Below, in pieces: positions 11,290-22,927 of a DNA stretch of 64,000 nt. This stretch comes from Aegilops tauschii subsp. strangulata (taxonomy: Eukaryota > Streptophyta > Magnoliopsida > Poales > Poaceae): assembly GCF_002575655.3 (NCBI RefSeq), contig NC_053036.3, positions 157,456,627-157,520,626 on the forward strand. The letters are read 5' to 3'. Each line of letters begins with the position of its first letter. Position 1 is the first letter of the stretch. The position numbers were made by a program, and so were the translations under genes. The notes below the pieces were generated by a model. The model did no database searches and was not told the DNA's origin. It saw only the letters and a program-made list of their open reading frames with translations.

Positions 11290-12418
11290 ATCCTTGTTTG
11301 AATTAAAACAATTGCCCGATACATTGGAATATGCTTATCTTGCTGAAAAGAAGATATATCATGTTATTATTAGTGCTAACCTTTCAGAGCATGAAGAAAA
11401 GAGATTACTAAAAACTCTGAGGAAGCACCGTGCCACTATTGGATATACTCTTGATGACCTTAAGGGCATTAGCCCCACTTTATGTCAGCATAAGATTAAT
11501 ATGGAGCCTGATGCTAAACTAGTTGTTGATCATCAATGACGTTTAAATCCTAAGATGAAGGAGCTGGTAAGAACTAAAATATTAAAGCTTCTTGAAGCAG
11601 GTATAATCTATCCTATAGTAGATAGTGGATGGGCAAGTCCTGTTCATTGTGTCCCTAAGAAAGGAGGCATTACCGTTGTTCCTAATGATAAAAATGAGCT
11701 TATCCCACAAAGAATTGTAACTGGTTATAGGATGGTAATTGATCTTAGAAAATTAAATAAAGCAACTATAAAAGATCATTACCCCTTGCCTTTTATTGAT
11801 CAAATGTTAGAAAGATTGTCTAAGCACACACACTTTTGCTTTCTTGATGGATATTTTGGTTTCTCTCAAATACCTGTGTCACAACCCGACCAAGAGAAAA
11901 CTACTTTCACTTGGCCTTTTGGAACTTATGCTTATAGATGTATGCCTTTTGGTTTATGTAATGCACCTGCTACCTTTCAAAGATGTATGACTGCTATATT
12001 CTTTGAATTTTATGAAAAGATTGTTGAGGTTTTCATGGATGATTTTTTCGTTTATAGAACTTATATTAATGATTGCTTAAGCAAACTTGATTGAGTTTTG
12101 CAGAGATGTGAAGAAACTAAGCTTGTCTTGAATTGGGAGAAGTGCCACTTTATGGTTAATGAAGGTATTCTCCTGGGGCATAAAATTTCTGAACGAGGTA
12201 TTGAAGTAGATAAACTTAAAGTTGATGAAATTTAGAAAATGTCATGCCCTAAAGATATTAAAGGTATAAGAAGTTCCCTTGGTCATGCTTGTTTCTATAG
12301 GAGGTTCATTAACAACTTCTCGAAAATTTCTAGTCCTCTTACTAATATCTTGCAAAAAGATGTTCCATTCATTTTTGATGATGATTGTGTAGAAGCCTTT
12401 GAAACAGTTAAGCCTTAA
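11290..12418 (+). pseudogene. Athila-B reverse transcriptase
   Basis: The N-terminal part (YAYLAEKKIYHVIISANLSE) ends at a TGA (11537-11539) where related elements have Arg, a C to T change at CG. The fingers and palm follow: EAGIIYPIVDSGWASPVHCV, YRMVIDLRKLNKATIKDHYP, MPFGLCNAPATFQRCM. The catalytic box is F-M-D-D at 12032-12043. The thumb and connection continue through stops at about 12092 and 12233 to [12 protein letters not shown], where a one-base loss shifts the frame. The enzyme copies element RNA to DNA. Inactive here. Confidence 0.88.
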
Positions 12419-12954
12419 CTTCTGCACCTATCGTTCAACCACCTGATTGGAACTTGCCTTTTGAAATTACCTGTGATGCTAGTGATTATGTTGTTGGTGC
12501 TGTTCTAGGACAAAGAGTTGATAAGAAACTAAATGTTATCCATTATGCTAGTAAAACTCTAGACAGTGCTCAAAGAAATTATGCCACTACCGAGAAAGAA
12601 TTTCTAGCAGTTGTGTTTGTTTGTTATAAATTCAGAGCTTACATTGTTGATTCTAAAGTAATTGTCCACACCGATCATGTTGTTATTAAATACCTTATGG
12701 AAAAGAAAGATGCTAAACCTAGACTCATTAGGTGGGTTCTTTTGCTACAAGAGTTTGACTTGCATATCAGTGATAGGAAGGGAGCTGAGAATCCCATAGC
12801 TGATAACTTGTCTACATTAGAAAACATTCTTGATGACCCACTACCTATTGATGATAGTTTTCCTGATGAACAATTAGCTGTTATAAATGCTTCTTGTAGT
12901 ACTCCTTGGTATGCAAACTATGAATTACATTGTTGCTTAATATATACCACCTAG
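12419..12954 (+). pseudogene. Athila-B RNase H domain
   Basis: The frame reads [19 protein letters not shown] (first Asp), then [13 protein letters not shown] (Glu), then [11 protein letters not shown] (Asp) and the tail [14 protein letters not shown] (final Asp), so the four acidic positions can be followed. It degrades the RNA strand of the hybrid. The domain itself is uninterrupted. The stop at 12952-12954 and the broken frames to 13096 separate it from integrase. Confidence 0.85.
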
Positions 12955-13078
12955 TTTTACATACCAACAAAAGAAAAAAGTTCTTCTTTGATTTGAGACA
13001 CTACTTCTGGGATGACCCACACCTTTATAAAGAAGGAGTAGATGGTATTATTAGACGTTGTATTCCTAAGCATGAATA

Positions 13079-13809
13079 GGAACAAATCCTACGGAAGTGT
13101 CATCCGAGGCATACGGAGGGCACCCTGCTAGAGACAGAATTGCGCATAAGGTATTACAATCTGGTTTTTATTGGCCGAATCTCTTCAAGGATGCACGTAA
13201 ATTTGTCTTATCATGTGATGAATGTCAAAGAATTGGTAATATTAGTAGACGTCAGGAAATGCCTATGAATTATTCACTTGTTATTAAACCATTCTTTGAT
13301 GTTTGGGGATTTGATTATATGGGACCTTTTCCTTCTTCCAACGGGTATACACATATTTTGGTTGCTGTTGATTATTTTACTAAGTGGTAGAAGCTATTCC
13401 AACTAGTAGTGCTGATCACAACACTTCTATTAAAATGTTAAAGAAGTTATTTTCCCAAGGTTTGGAGTCCCTGGATATTTAATCACTGATGGTGGTTCAC
13501 ATTTTATGCATGGTGCATTTCATAAACTCCTTACTAAATATGATGTCAACCATAGAATTGCATCACCTTATCATCCTCGGTGTAGTGGTCAAGTTGAATT
13601 GAGCAATCAAGAAATAAAATTAATTCTACAAACGATCGTTAATAGATCTAGAATGAATTGGTCTAAGAAATTAGATGATGCATTGTGGGCATATAGAACT
13701 GCTTATAAAAATCCTATGGATATGTCCCCTTATAAAATGGTCTATGGAAAAGCATGTCATTTACCTCTTGAGTTAGAACATAAAGCATATTGGGCAATCA
13801 AAGAACTTA
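13079..13809 (+). pseudogene. Athila-B integrase, N-terminal and core part
   Basis: The zinc-binding region is split by a frameshift (a Cys-His pair at about 13098, then YGGHPARDRIAHKVL and CDECQRIGN). The core has Asp in WGFDYMGPFPSS (about 13310), Asp in ITDGGSHF (about 13486) and Glu in [12 protein letters not shown] (about 13590), so the DDE triad is present. A one-base loss at KW (13389) produces an apparent stop, and another shift lies near 13440-13460. The frame then runs cleanly to WAIKEL, where the CACTA begins after TTA (13807-13809). It continues at 44008. Confidence 0.88.
13807..13809. repeat. CACTA target duplication TTA (left; right copy 44005-44007)
   Basis: tta precedes cactac at 13810 and follows gtagtg at 44004. 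Three-base duplications are typical of CACTA transposons. Confidence 0.9.
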
Positions 13810-14320
13810 CACTACAAAAAAAAGACACATCCGTGACATTTTGGGCCGAACGAAAATCTTTTCTGTCATACTTATGACACTTCTATGACAATAATTGTGA
13901 CAAAACACGGTATCATCATAGATGTGGTGGGGTCCTACTTCTATGACAAAAAATCATGACAGAAAATGGGCTTTTCGTCCTGGGCGGGCCAGAGACGCAG
14001 CTGCATGACATTCTTTGGGCCTTCCATGACGGAAAAAACCGTGGTAGAAGCGAGGGCGCGGAAAATATCGGGGAGTCCCCGGTTACGGTGGGTGGTCGGG
14101 GGCCGAGCGATGTGCATTTCTCTCGTACGTACGCGCGTGTGTGTGAGGCGTTGGGCTCTAACTGAACCCGAGCGAGGCATTGGGCTCTAACTGAACCCGA
14201 GCGATTGCACTGCAGGCTACGCGTTACAGAACATGAGCGATCGACCGATGGCTGTTAACTGAACCCGATCAAGCGATTCCTTCGCTACTGCTGCTAACTG
14301 AAGCCGATCGATGCTGCCTC
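13810..14320. repeat. CACTA left terminus and proximal subterminal region
   Basis: After the terminal inverted repeat come scattered tgtcat/tgacag motifs (tctgtcatac, tatgacactt, tatgacaata, catgacagaa) and a few tgggcc words. Such short motifs near the ends are the expected binding sites for the transposition proteins. A duplicated phrase (gggctctaactgaacccgagcga) occurs at about 14153 and 14181. No gene is seen. Confidence 0.75.
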
Positions 14321-14322
14321 TG

Positions 14323-15125
14323 GATGAACAGTGAGCGTTGCTGGGGGGGGGGGGTTTGGATGAACAGTTCCCGGTGGGGTGGATAAACAGGACCCTGTGG
14401 CGTTGCCTCTGGATGAACAGTGAGTGTTGCTGGGGGGTTTGGATGAACAGTTCCCGGTGGGGGTGGACGAACAGGACCCCGATCGTTTGAGCCGGTTGGG
14501 GCTGGATGAACAGGACCCCGTGGAGGGCAGGATGAATAGTAGACGGTTGAGGGCTGGATGAACAGTAGCCCGTGGAGGGGTGGTTGAACAGGAGCCCGTG
14601 GAGAGGGCTAGTTGAATAGTAGCCGGTGGAGTAGCGCGCGGTGGAGGCTGGATGAACAGGAGCCCGTGGATGAACAGTCGCAGGTGGAGGCTGGAGGAGG
14701 TCGACGGTGGATGAACAGTAGCCCGTGGAGGCTGGAGGGGGTCGACGGTGGAGATGAACAGTATCCCGTGCAGTCCAGTTTTGCGGTACGCCACACCCCT
14801 CCCGATGAACAGGACCCCCGTTTCGACCGTAGCGCTCCAACACAAGCCCGTTTCCTCCGTTTTGCGGTACGCCACACCCCTCCCGATCAACAGGACCCCC
14901 TATTCGACCGTAGGAGGTCCGTTTCCTCCGTTTTGCGGTACGCCAGACCCCTCCCGATGAACAGGATCCCGTTTCAAACGTGGCCAGTCGAACACAAGGC
15001 CATTTCCTCCATTCTGTGGTACGCCAGGCCTCGTTTCCATTGGCTATTCCGTCCAAGCCCTCCCGATGAACACGACGACGCATTCCGTTCCGACCCAGCC
15101 GGTTGGCTCCCCATGAACACGACGA
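14323..15125. repeat. Left subterminal array of GATGAACAG motifs
   Basis: About twenty copies of gatgaacag or one-base variants, roughly 20-80 bases apart, usually followed by g/t-acccc-gtgg. The distal part is organised in longer units of about 74-82 bases sharing gcggtacgccacacccctcc at about 14785, 14867 and 14938. A run of ten g lies at about 14343. Long open frames on both strands here follow from the repeat and are not genes. Confidence 0.8.
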
Positions 15126-15389
15126 CGACGCTGTTTCTTCGTTCCGACCCAGCCATGTACATGAGCCCTGGCCGTACGTATGCACAAGTAGGCGTTCGAG
15201 ACCCTGCCCGTACGTACGTACGTGGCCGTATTTTCTTTCTTGCACACTGGCCGATGTACACACGTGTACATGCTACGTGCGCGCCTCTACTACGACACAT
15301 GCTCGCCTCTACATCGACCAGTATGTACGTACACATTCGCGACCAGAATGACAACGCTACATACGCTTCGACCAGGTGGGACCCGACTG
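15126..15389. other. Segment rich in TACGTA words
   Basis: No gene seen. It contains gtacgtatg, cgtacgtacgtacgtgg and gtatgtacgtacac, which are self-complementary runs, between the left array and the triplicated block. Confidence 0.5.
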
Positions 15390-18000
15390 TCAGGCACTTC
15401 CTTGCCTGCGAAGATGTAGCTGGTGGGTCCCAGCAGTCAGGGGGGCAAATCGTTTTTTTTTTTGCTCAGACGCACTTCCTTCCATGCGAAGATGTAGCTG
15501 GTGGGTCCTAGCAGTCAGGGGGAAATGCTTTTTCGTGAAATAAAGTGGCCCGTCCGGTGGGTCCCCGCTGTCAGGTGGAGGAATAATTATTTTGCGCGTA
15601 ATAAGGAGGCACTTCCTTGCTGCGGCCGTGGACCCAGCTGTCAGCCTCTCCACGTATAGTCCATGTCCGATGGAAGCCGTTCCTTGACCACGTTGACCAC
15701 GCCGCACCGAGAGCACCAGGGTGGTGGATGACGGCGAGGCCTAGGAAGGGGACGATGCGGAGCCAGGGAAGATGCGGTAGTGAATGCCCACGCGTAGAGG
15801 AGTACGAGGGTTCACTGGTTCGCTGCGGTGTGAGGCTACCGTCGCCGCAGAATAACAGGGGGTGTGGGTGAGTAGAGGGATGGCCTGGCCAGCGGTGGGA
15901 ATAGTAGGGGGCAGTGAGGCCTCCGCAGCAGCACAGCCGGCCATGGGAGGTAGGAGCATGCGGCACGACCGGCGCTGCTTTGGGCGGATGAGCAACAAGA
16001 CCAGAGGTTGAAGAAGCACTACGACCGTTGGATGGACATCGTACGGTCACTGGAGCTAGAATCGTTCATATTGACTAAGTTGACAAAGCACTCCGTCCCC
16101 GTCAACTTAGTAGGCCCATGAGTCAGCCTCCCACCAAGGTGGGTCCCAACTAGCACGGGAGTATTCATTTTTTGTGCATAATAAGGAGGCACCTCCGGTG
16201 TGTCCGACCTGACAGCGGGGGGAACGTTTTTTTTGTGAAATACGTTGGCCCGTCCAATGGGTCCCAGCAGTCAGGGGGAAACGTTTTTTCGCCAAATATG
16301 GTGGCCCGTCCGGTGGGTCCCTGCTATCAGGTGGAGGAATAATTATTTTCTGCATAATAAGGAGGCACTTCCTTGCGGCTGCCGTGGACCCAGCTGTCAG
16401 CCTCTCCACGTACAGTACTCCTCCGATGGAAGTCGTTCCTTGACCATGTTGACCACGCCGCGCCGAGAGCACCAGGGTGGTGGACGACGGCGAGGCCTTG
16501 CAAGGGAACGACACGGAGGCAGGGAAGACTCGGCAGTTGTTTCCCACGCGGAGGGGAGTACGACTGTACGAGGGTTTACTGGTTCGTCTGCCGTTGCTGG
16601 AGAATAACAGCAGGTGTGAGTGAGTAGAGGGATGGCTAGGCCAGCGATGGGAGTACGGTGGGGTAGTGAGGCCTGCGTGGCAGCACAGCCGGCCGTGGGG
16701 AGGAGGGAGCAGGCAGTCCCGCCGGCGCTTGTTTGAGCGGCTGGAGCAGGAAGAACAGAGAATGAAGAAGCACGACGGCCGTTGGATGGACATCCAACAG
16801 TCACTGCTTGTGCGTCAACCTTTTTTTAGGAAAGCCTCAAATCTGTGGAAAATAGCATACAGCCCATCTGCCATTATTTCTAATAATTTACAGCCCACTT
16901 GCTAATTCTTAAGGTTTTTCTTGGAGCCCATATTCTTTTTGTTAGCATTACAGCCCATATTGTGGCCACGGTTAAAAAATTATACGAATTTTTGCATATT
17001 TCGGTGCGGTCCGAACTGTTTTTAATCCCAAAATTTCGAGTCACATTCAAACTGATTTTAAAAATAAATGTATATCAATATAAAATCCAACAAATTGTCC
17101 ACGCATAAAAATTAATGCAATTTAAAATCTTGAAATGAAAAAAAGAAATTTGAAACTAATTGCCGGTTTGATGTGTTTTAAAAATGTACAGCCCATTTCT
17201 CATTACTGATAGGCCATTTTCTCGGCTAGCCGAATGAAGCTCTCCTCGTCTTGAAAGATTTGCAGCCCAACAGGCCTAACAAAGCGACTTACTTGGCAAA
17301 TCACAAAAAGACTGGGATGTGGCCGTGGACCCAGCTGTCAGCCTCTCCACGTACAGTACTCTTCTGATAGAAGTCGGTCGTTGACCACATTGACCACGCC
17401 GCGCCAAGAGCACCAAGGCGGTGGACGACGGCGAGGCCTAGGAAGGGGACGACACGGAGCCGGGGAAGACGCGGCAGTGGATGCCCAGGCGGAGAGGAGT
17501 ACGAGGGTTCACTGGTTCGGCTGCGATGTGAGGTTTCCGTCGCCGCAGAATAACAGGGGGTGTGGGTGAGTAGAGGGATGGCCTGGCGAGCGGTGGGAGT
17601 AGTAGGGGCGGTGAGGCCTCCGCGGCATCACAGCTGGCCACGGGAGGCAGGAGCACGTGGCACGACCGGCGCTGGTTTGGGCGGCTGGAGCAAGAAGACC
17701 AGAGGTTGAAGAAGCACTACTACCGTTGGATGAACATCGTACGGTAACTGGAGCTAGAATCGTTCATATTGACTAAGTTGACAAAGCCCTCCGTCCCCAT
17801 CAACTTGGTAGGCTCACAAGTCAGCCTCCCACGATGCTGGGTTCCAGTTGGCAGGGGGAGTATTCAGTTTTTTGTGCGTAATAAGGAGGCACTTCCTTGC
17901 GTGCGAAGATAGCTGGTGGGTCCGACCTATCCGCGGGGGGCACATTTTTTCGCGAAATACAGAGACCCTTCCGGTGGGTCCCAGATGTCAGGTGGAGGAA
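15390..18000. repeat. Three diverged copies of a ~0.55-kb block
   Basis: Copies start near 15620, 16378 and 17325, each with ccgtggacccagctgtcag then cctctccacgta. They continue through a GC-rich body (accacgccgcgcc, gtggtggacgacggcgagg) to a shared end (cttccttgcg, ggtgggtcc). Copies 1 and 3 share a further 3' extension (gaatcgttcatattgac) that copy 2 lacks. Between copies 2 and 3 (16810-17310) is an AT-rich spacer with several cagccca words. No protein is supported; long open frames in several phases reflect base composition. Confidence 0.75.
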
Positions 18001-18120
18001 TCAAAGACTTGAGAAGGCGTATAGAACAAGCTGGTGTACCAGTAAAGAGACATTGCTGAGTTTTAGAAAAAAGAGAGACATGCTCCTGTAGCTGGTTCGA
18101 ATCCAAACCTAGACTATGAC

Positions 18121-18129
18121 TATATATGG
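18121..18129 (+). promoter_or_regulatory. Putative TATA box of the GRF gene
   Basis: tatatatgg lies about 110 bases before the ATG at 18232 and about 30 before the ATG at 18151. This spacing favours 18232 as the translated start. Confidence 0.45.
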
Positions 18130-18231
18130 TGCTATGCTACTCTGCAAGTAATGAAACGGACATATCCAACGTTCGCTTCTCCTCTTCTCTACTTACTCTG
18201 CCTAGCATCAGAAGCTCTGGCCGCAGCAACC

Positions 18232-18912
18232 ATGTCCGCTGGCTGCTCGTCCACCTGCTCTTCAGCAGGCAACAACCAAATATGCGCCAAGTCGCCACCC
18301 GTACCATCGCCTGTGGGTCTCATCACACCCCCGTCGGCACGCGCACCGCAGCCGGTTGCTCATCGCAACCCGCTGCCATTGGTGTGGTGCCAATGCTGCA
18401 AATCACGCAGAGTCATCCGTCGTGTCTCAACCACAATCCTCAACCCTGGCCGAGTCTTCTACAAATGCCCGAATCATGGGGTAATAATATGTTTAAGTGT
18501 TGTTCTGCTGCTTTTAGTTACTAATTTTTTTAATAGTTTGGTTGATGATCTTCCAATTTGATTCGTGCAGAAAAGGGAAGATTCGTGTGATTTGTATTTC
18601 TGGGAAGTTGCTGATGTGGGGGAGTGCAACTACGCTGATTATTTGGTTAGCCGAGGAATCCCAATACTAGCAGGTTGGGGTGTTGGACAAGTAACTGAAG
18701 GAACGGCATAAGAGGAAGATGCAGAGCAGAAGGTTAAAGATGCAGTTCCTCTGATCATGGCCAAGCAACAGCTGCTCAACGGCCTTGACAGCAATGAGGA
18801 GATGAAAGAGCTTGTGAAGATAATGGGCAAAATCGATGTGCTCTGTAGGATGATTGTCTCTTTATTTGCAGTGTATGTAGCACTCGTGATGTATTCAGTG
18901 GCTATAGCATGA
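18232..18912 (+). pseudogene. GRF-type zinc-finger protein with C-terminal membrane tail (CACTA cargo)
   Basis: Two exons: 18232-18480 and 18571-18912, joined across a 90-base GT-AG intron in phase 0. Exon 1 gives a Ser/Pro-rich N-terminus, then the first zinc pair (VWCQCC, Cys53 and Cys56), the GRVFYKC signature (residues 73-79), and exon 2 supplies the last Cys (DSCDLYFWE, Cys89). This order matches the GRF zinc finger, a single-stranded nucleic-acid-binding module in several DNA-repair proteins. A helical, charged stretch (KQQLLNGLDSNEEMKELVK) and a hydrophobic tail (VLCRMIVSLFAVYVALVMYS) follow, suggesting a coiled coil and membrane anchor. One in-frame TAA interrupts at 18709-18711 (codon 130). 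An upstream ATG at 18151 is in frame. The gene lies tail-to-tail with the transposase. Function in the transposon is unknown. Confidence 0.75.
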
Positions 18913-19420
18913 GCACTTTGTTGAAACTAGTAATGAATGAAACCTGTGTAGTAGGCTGGGTGTAGTGTTGTGAACATCTAATGATTTCTATTAACGGAAA
19001 TCAGGGGGTATCCCCTTTTTCTCATAAATAAATAAATAGCAGAGGCCCTTTTGGTAATAAATAAATAAATTAGCAGAGGACCTGTCGGGTCAGCTTTGTT
19101 CTCATTCGAGGACGTCGAGCAAATTGCAGTCCAACAGCAAACTATGTCATCAAATTCAAGTTTCACAGTCAAATATGAGTACAACTAAACAACAATGTCA
19201 TCATGTTTTAGTCGTCATACAATCACCAAACACAAATCAGCATACATAACAAGTGATGTTCTCACAGGAAAATAATAAACAACATGTTCATCAGGTTTCA
19301 GTTGTCATAGCAAACACAATTTCACATAGTAGATAAAAAAACATCTTCTGACAAGCAAATACGACAAAAGCAATGTAATCATCATCCGCAGCAGCAGCGT
19401 CAACATCTTCGCCATGTGTA
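18913..19420. other. Spacer between converging GRF and transposase genes
   Basis: No gene seen. The AT-rich spacer has a duplicated phrase (ataaataaataaat then agcagagg) at about 19025 and 19059, and likely holds the 3' ends of both convergent transcripts. Confidence 0.6.
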
Positions 19421-22400
19421 TCAGTCTGAATCGTAATTCCCCATGGTGTCATCTTCTTCTTCGTCCTCAACGTCCTCGAACGTTGGCTTCTTCTTGATAA
19501 ACTCTTGTATGTCCATAGCACGACAGGCAATCTTTTCGCCGGCGTCATTGACGTGATGGTTCTCAAAGATATTAGGAACATCTGTGTTATCTTGTACATC
19601 AGGAGCAGTGTAAGCATCATCTTGTTGTGCAACTTCATTAAACGAATTCCTCTGCTCAAACCTTTGCACTACTCTCCAGTCATCGCTACGTGCAAATGTG
19701 TCTTCCAAGAAAAATATCTGTGTTGCTTGATTTGCCAAAATAAAAGGCTCGTTGGTCTGGTACGCCGCCTTGACATTGATGGATTTGAAATAATCATCAG
19801 CTCTGGGTTTTGCGATCCTGGAAAACAGGTTATACCAACGAAAGCACAACAGAACCACACACCGATGATCCTCGAAACTGGAGATATACTGCAACTGAAC
19901 AATGTCTGTTATGTTAGCATACATTTCAGTTGTCTCTTTGTCATACGTATCCGTGCTCATGATGGCACTGTTTTGTGTCTTCCTGCCTTCGTCTCGTGCA
20001 AGGGTGTTGTAGCGCACATCTCCAACAACGCAAGATTCATAATGTCTTACCCGAGTATCAGGACCCATTGCTAGTGAGTAAAGGGCATCATCAACTGCCT
20101 GCCCATCCTCCCGCATCTTCTTAACCTATGGTTAGAAAATAGACAAGCTGATCATCTTATGTACTCAATATATTAAAAAAACTGACAGTGCAATTCAAAA
20201 GCTTACATGGCTCTTGAACCATTTCGCAAATCCTGCCATAACCAGTTTGTCAATGTTTCTTGGATTTTGCGGCAGTAACTCCTTTTTGTAGATGCTGCAC
20301 AACATAGTGATCGCGTCAAACATCTAAATATATAAGAATGTGCTGCAAGTTTAGTAGATTACGATGTATAAGCTGCAATACTTAGCACTTACTTGATATA
20401 AGGTAGTATCTCAGGACAGTTATTCAACACATACCAAACCATTTTGTCCAAATCTTTAGGTTTGTCCTCTTGTCGACTCTTCCCTGTAACTCGAATAGAA
20501 TAATCGAAAACATTGAGCTCGGGATTGTCTTCATCCACGTCTTTGCTAAGCTGATCAGCTGTTTCAATGTATTTTGAGCAGAATGTCAATGCTTCTGTAG
20601 CTAGGCCTCTGCAATGGAACCCGGTCTAGCTCTGTTCCTAACATAGCCCTTGAAAGTGCCTAGCCGCCTTTCAATAGGGTACATCCAGCCATACTGTACT
20701 GGACCTCTAAGTAGTGCCTCATCAGGTAGAGGAGCAGCCAAATGCACCATCACATCAAAGAAGGATGGAGGATATATCTTCTCAAGGTCGCATAGGATAG
20801 TTGGTATCTTGTCTCTAAGACGCTCCAAAGCATCTATCCTGATATTTCTACTGCAGAGTTCCCTGAAGAATTGTCCCAACTCTGCAACTCTGTATAAGTC
20901 AGGGCGGCCCAATCCTCTAAGGATAACAGGTAAAACCCTTTGAAGTAGGACGTGGCAGTCATGAGTTTTCAACCCTTGTACCTTGTCTCCATCTGCACTG
21001 ACTCTCCTTTTAGGGTTGGAAGCAAATCCATGTGGGAATCTCACACGTGACGGGACCTTGCAGAATTCTTTTCTTTTTACCTTGTCCAAGACGTACACAG
21101 CTAGTGCCATATCTTGTGGTTTACCTTCATCTTGCACCTGCAAATCCTTTCTGATACCCAGGTGTGTCAAATCAATCCTAGATTTTAAGGTATCTTTCGT
21201 CTTGCCTTCAATATTAAGAAGTGTGCCGATAATGCTGTCACATATATTTTTCTCGATGTGCATCACATCAAGATTATGCCGCAGATCCAAATCTTTCCAA
21301 TACTCCAAGTCCCACAAAGTGGACCTGCGGGTAAACAATAATCTCTCTTCTGCCCTGCCACGCTTGCTTTTCCCGCTACCATTATCGGGATGGTTTCCTG
21401 GTTTAATATGCCTGACCTTCTCTAATTCCACTTGCAACTCATCGGCGGTGAGCCTCTTTGGCGCATCACGGTTTTCATGCTTTGCATTGAACACATGTCT
21501 TTGGTATTTTCTAGGATGTGGCTTGTCCTTGGCAAGGAAACGGCGGTGTCCAATGTAACAGATCTTGCTAAGTATTGCATATGACAGCGGATTCCTGTCA
21601 CAGCGAACACATGCATTGTAACCATGTGTCGTTCGCCCTGACATAGTGCCCAAAGCTGGATAATCATGGATGCACCAAATTATAACAGCACGTAGAAAGA
21701 AATCAACTGGTGGGCTGCTATATAGGTCTCGAGTGAGAACACCCCTCCATAGCTGTTGAAGTTCCTCCACAAGAGGCTCCATGAACAAATCAAAATCCTT
21801 TCTAGGACTTTTTGGACCTGGGATGAGCAAGGCCATCATGTAGTTTGATTCTTTGGTGCAGACATTTGGAGGCATGTTGTAAGGGATAACAAGCACTGGC
21901 CACATGCTATATGTGGCACTCTGGTGGCCAAATGGGTTAAATCCATCTGAAGCTAAGCCAAGTCTAATGTTTCTCGGGTCAGCAGCATTTCGTGCTTCTG
22001 ATTGAAGCTTTTCCACTCACTACCATGAGATGGATGGCTCATTACATTATGATCTCTGAAATCCTGGTTCCTAGAATGCCACAGTACATCCTCTCTTGTT
22101 TCAGCATCATGAAACAACCTCTGCAATCTTGGTGTAATTGGAAAATGTCTCAGAACATTATGAGGAAACGTTTTCACAGCATCGCCATCTTTCCATCTTG
22201 ATTATTTGCATTTCGGGCATTCACTTAAGTTGGCATAATCCTTCCGGAACAGAACACAATTATTCTTACAAACATGGATCATATCATATCCAATTCCAAC
22301 TGCATGAAGGAAATTCTTCATTTTACTGTAGGTGTGTGGCAGCTCAGACGCATCTGGGAAAGCTTTGCGGAAAGCAGCCAACATCGCATCGAATGATTTG

Positions 22401-22927
22401 TTGGTCATCCGCTCAGATGTCTTAACCTGAAGAAAGGTGACCATAGCTGAGAATACTGACAGCTTATTTCCTGGGGTGAAAGCCACGTTGCATTGTTCCA
22501 ACAAGCGGGCCCACCGTTTTTCTTCTGCAGGTGAAAGTTCACGGAATGCACAAGCATTTCGTAGCATTGTTTCAATGTTGGTCAAACTCACTGGCTCCGC
22601 CACCACCTCCTCCTCCTCCTCTTCCACCTGAGCATCAGGCAGATCAAGATGGTGATCTGCTGCTTCCACGTAGTCAATAACATTGACGTTCACAGCTTCA
22701 CCATGATGAACCCACCTAGTATATGTCACCGACATCCCATACAAGTGTAGATGATTTTGCACAGTTGACTGGGGTCTTGTAACTGAATTCATACAACTGC
22801 TACACGGGCAGAGCACATCTGATTTCGGACCACCGTACTCAGCTCTGATAAAGTTCATGAAGTTTTCAACCCCCTCGACATATGCAGCGGAGAATCTTCG
22901 AGCAGAAGTTATCCAAGTCTTGTCCAT
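19421..22927 (-). pseudogene. TNP2-type CACTA transposase
   Basis: Catalytic transposase. From the start (MDKTWITSARRFSAAYVEGV, 22927): transposase-associated N-terminal domain with a Cys cluster (VLCPCSSCMN) and CPKCK. Next is the Transposase_21 core with LGLASDGFNPFG and the NLDVMHIEKN box, which hold acidic residues thought to be catalytic, then a DUF4218-like segment (LAAPLPDEALLRGPVQYGWM to GSIAEA). Later exons, about 20589-20394, 20323-20208 and 20130-19421, hold a DUF4216-like part and an acidic tail. Donors at the first two exon ends read gtaag. Breaks: TAA after CPKCK (22202-22204), a frameshift near 22015, and a frameshift plus stop at the GSIAEA junction (20601). About 1000 codons in total. 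Inactive copy. Confidence 0.88.

Noticed and set aside
14217..15263. Minus-strand open frame of 348 codons
   Set aside because: It is the translation of the GATGAACAG array. The peptide is repetitive, and similar frames exist in other phases on both strands.
18068..18115. tRNA-like phrase ggttcgaatcc
   Set aside because: The T-arm stem pairs for only about three bases, and no acceptor, D or anticodon arm can be formed around it.
20650..21558. Plus-strand frames of 97 and 191 codons
   Set aside because: They are shadows of the transposase gene on the opposite strand.
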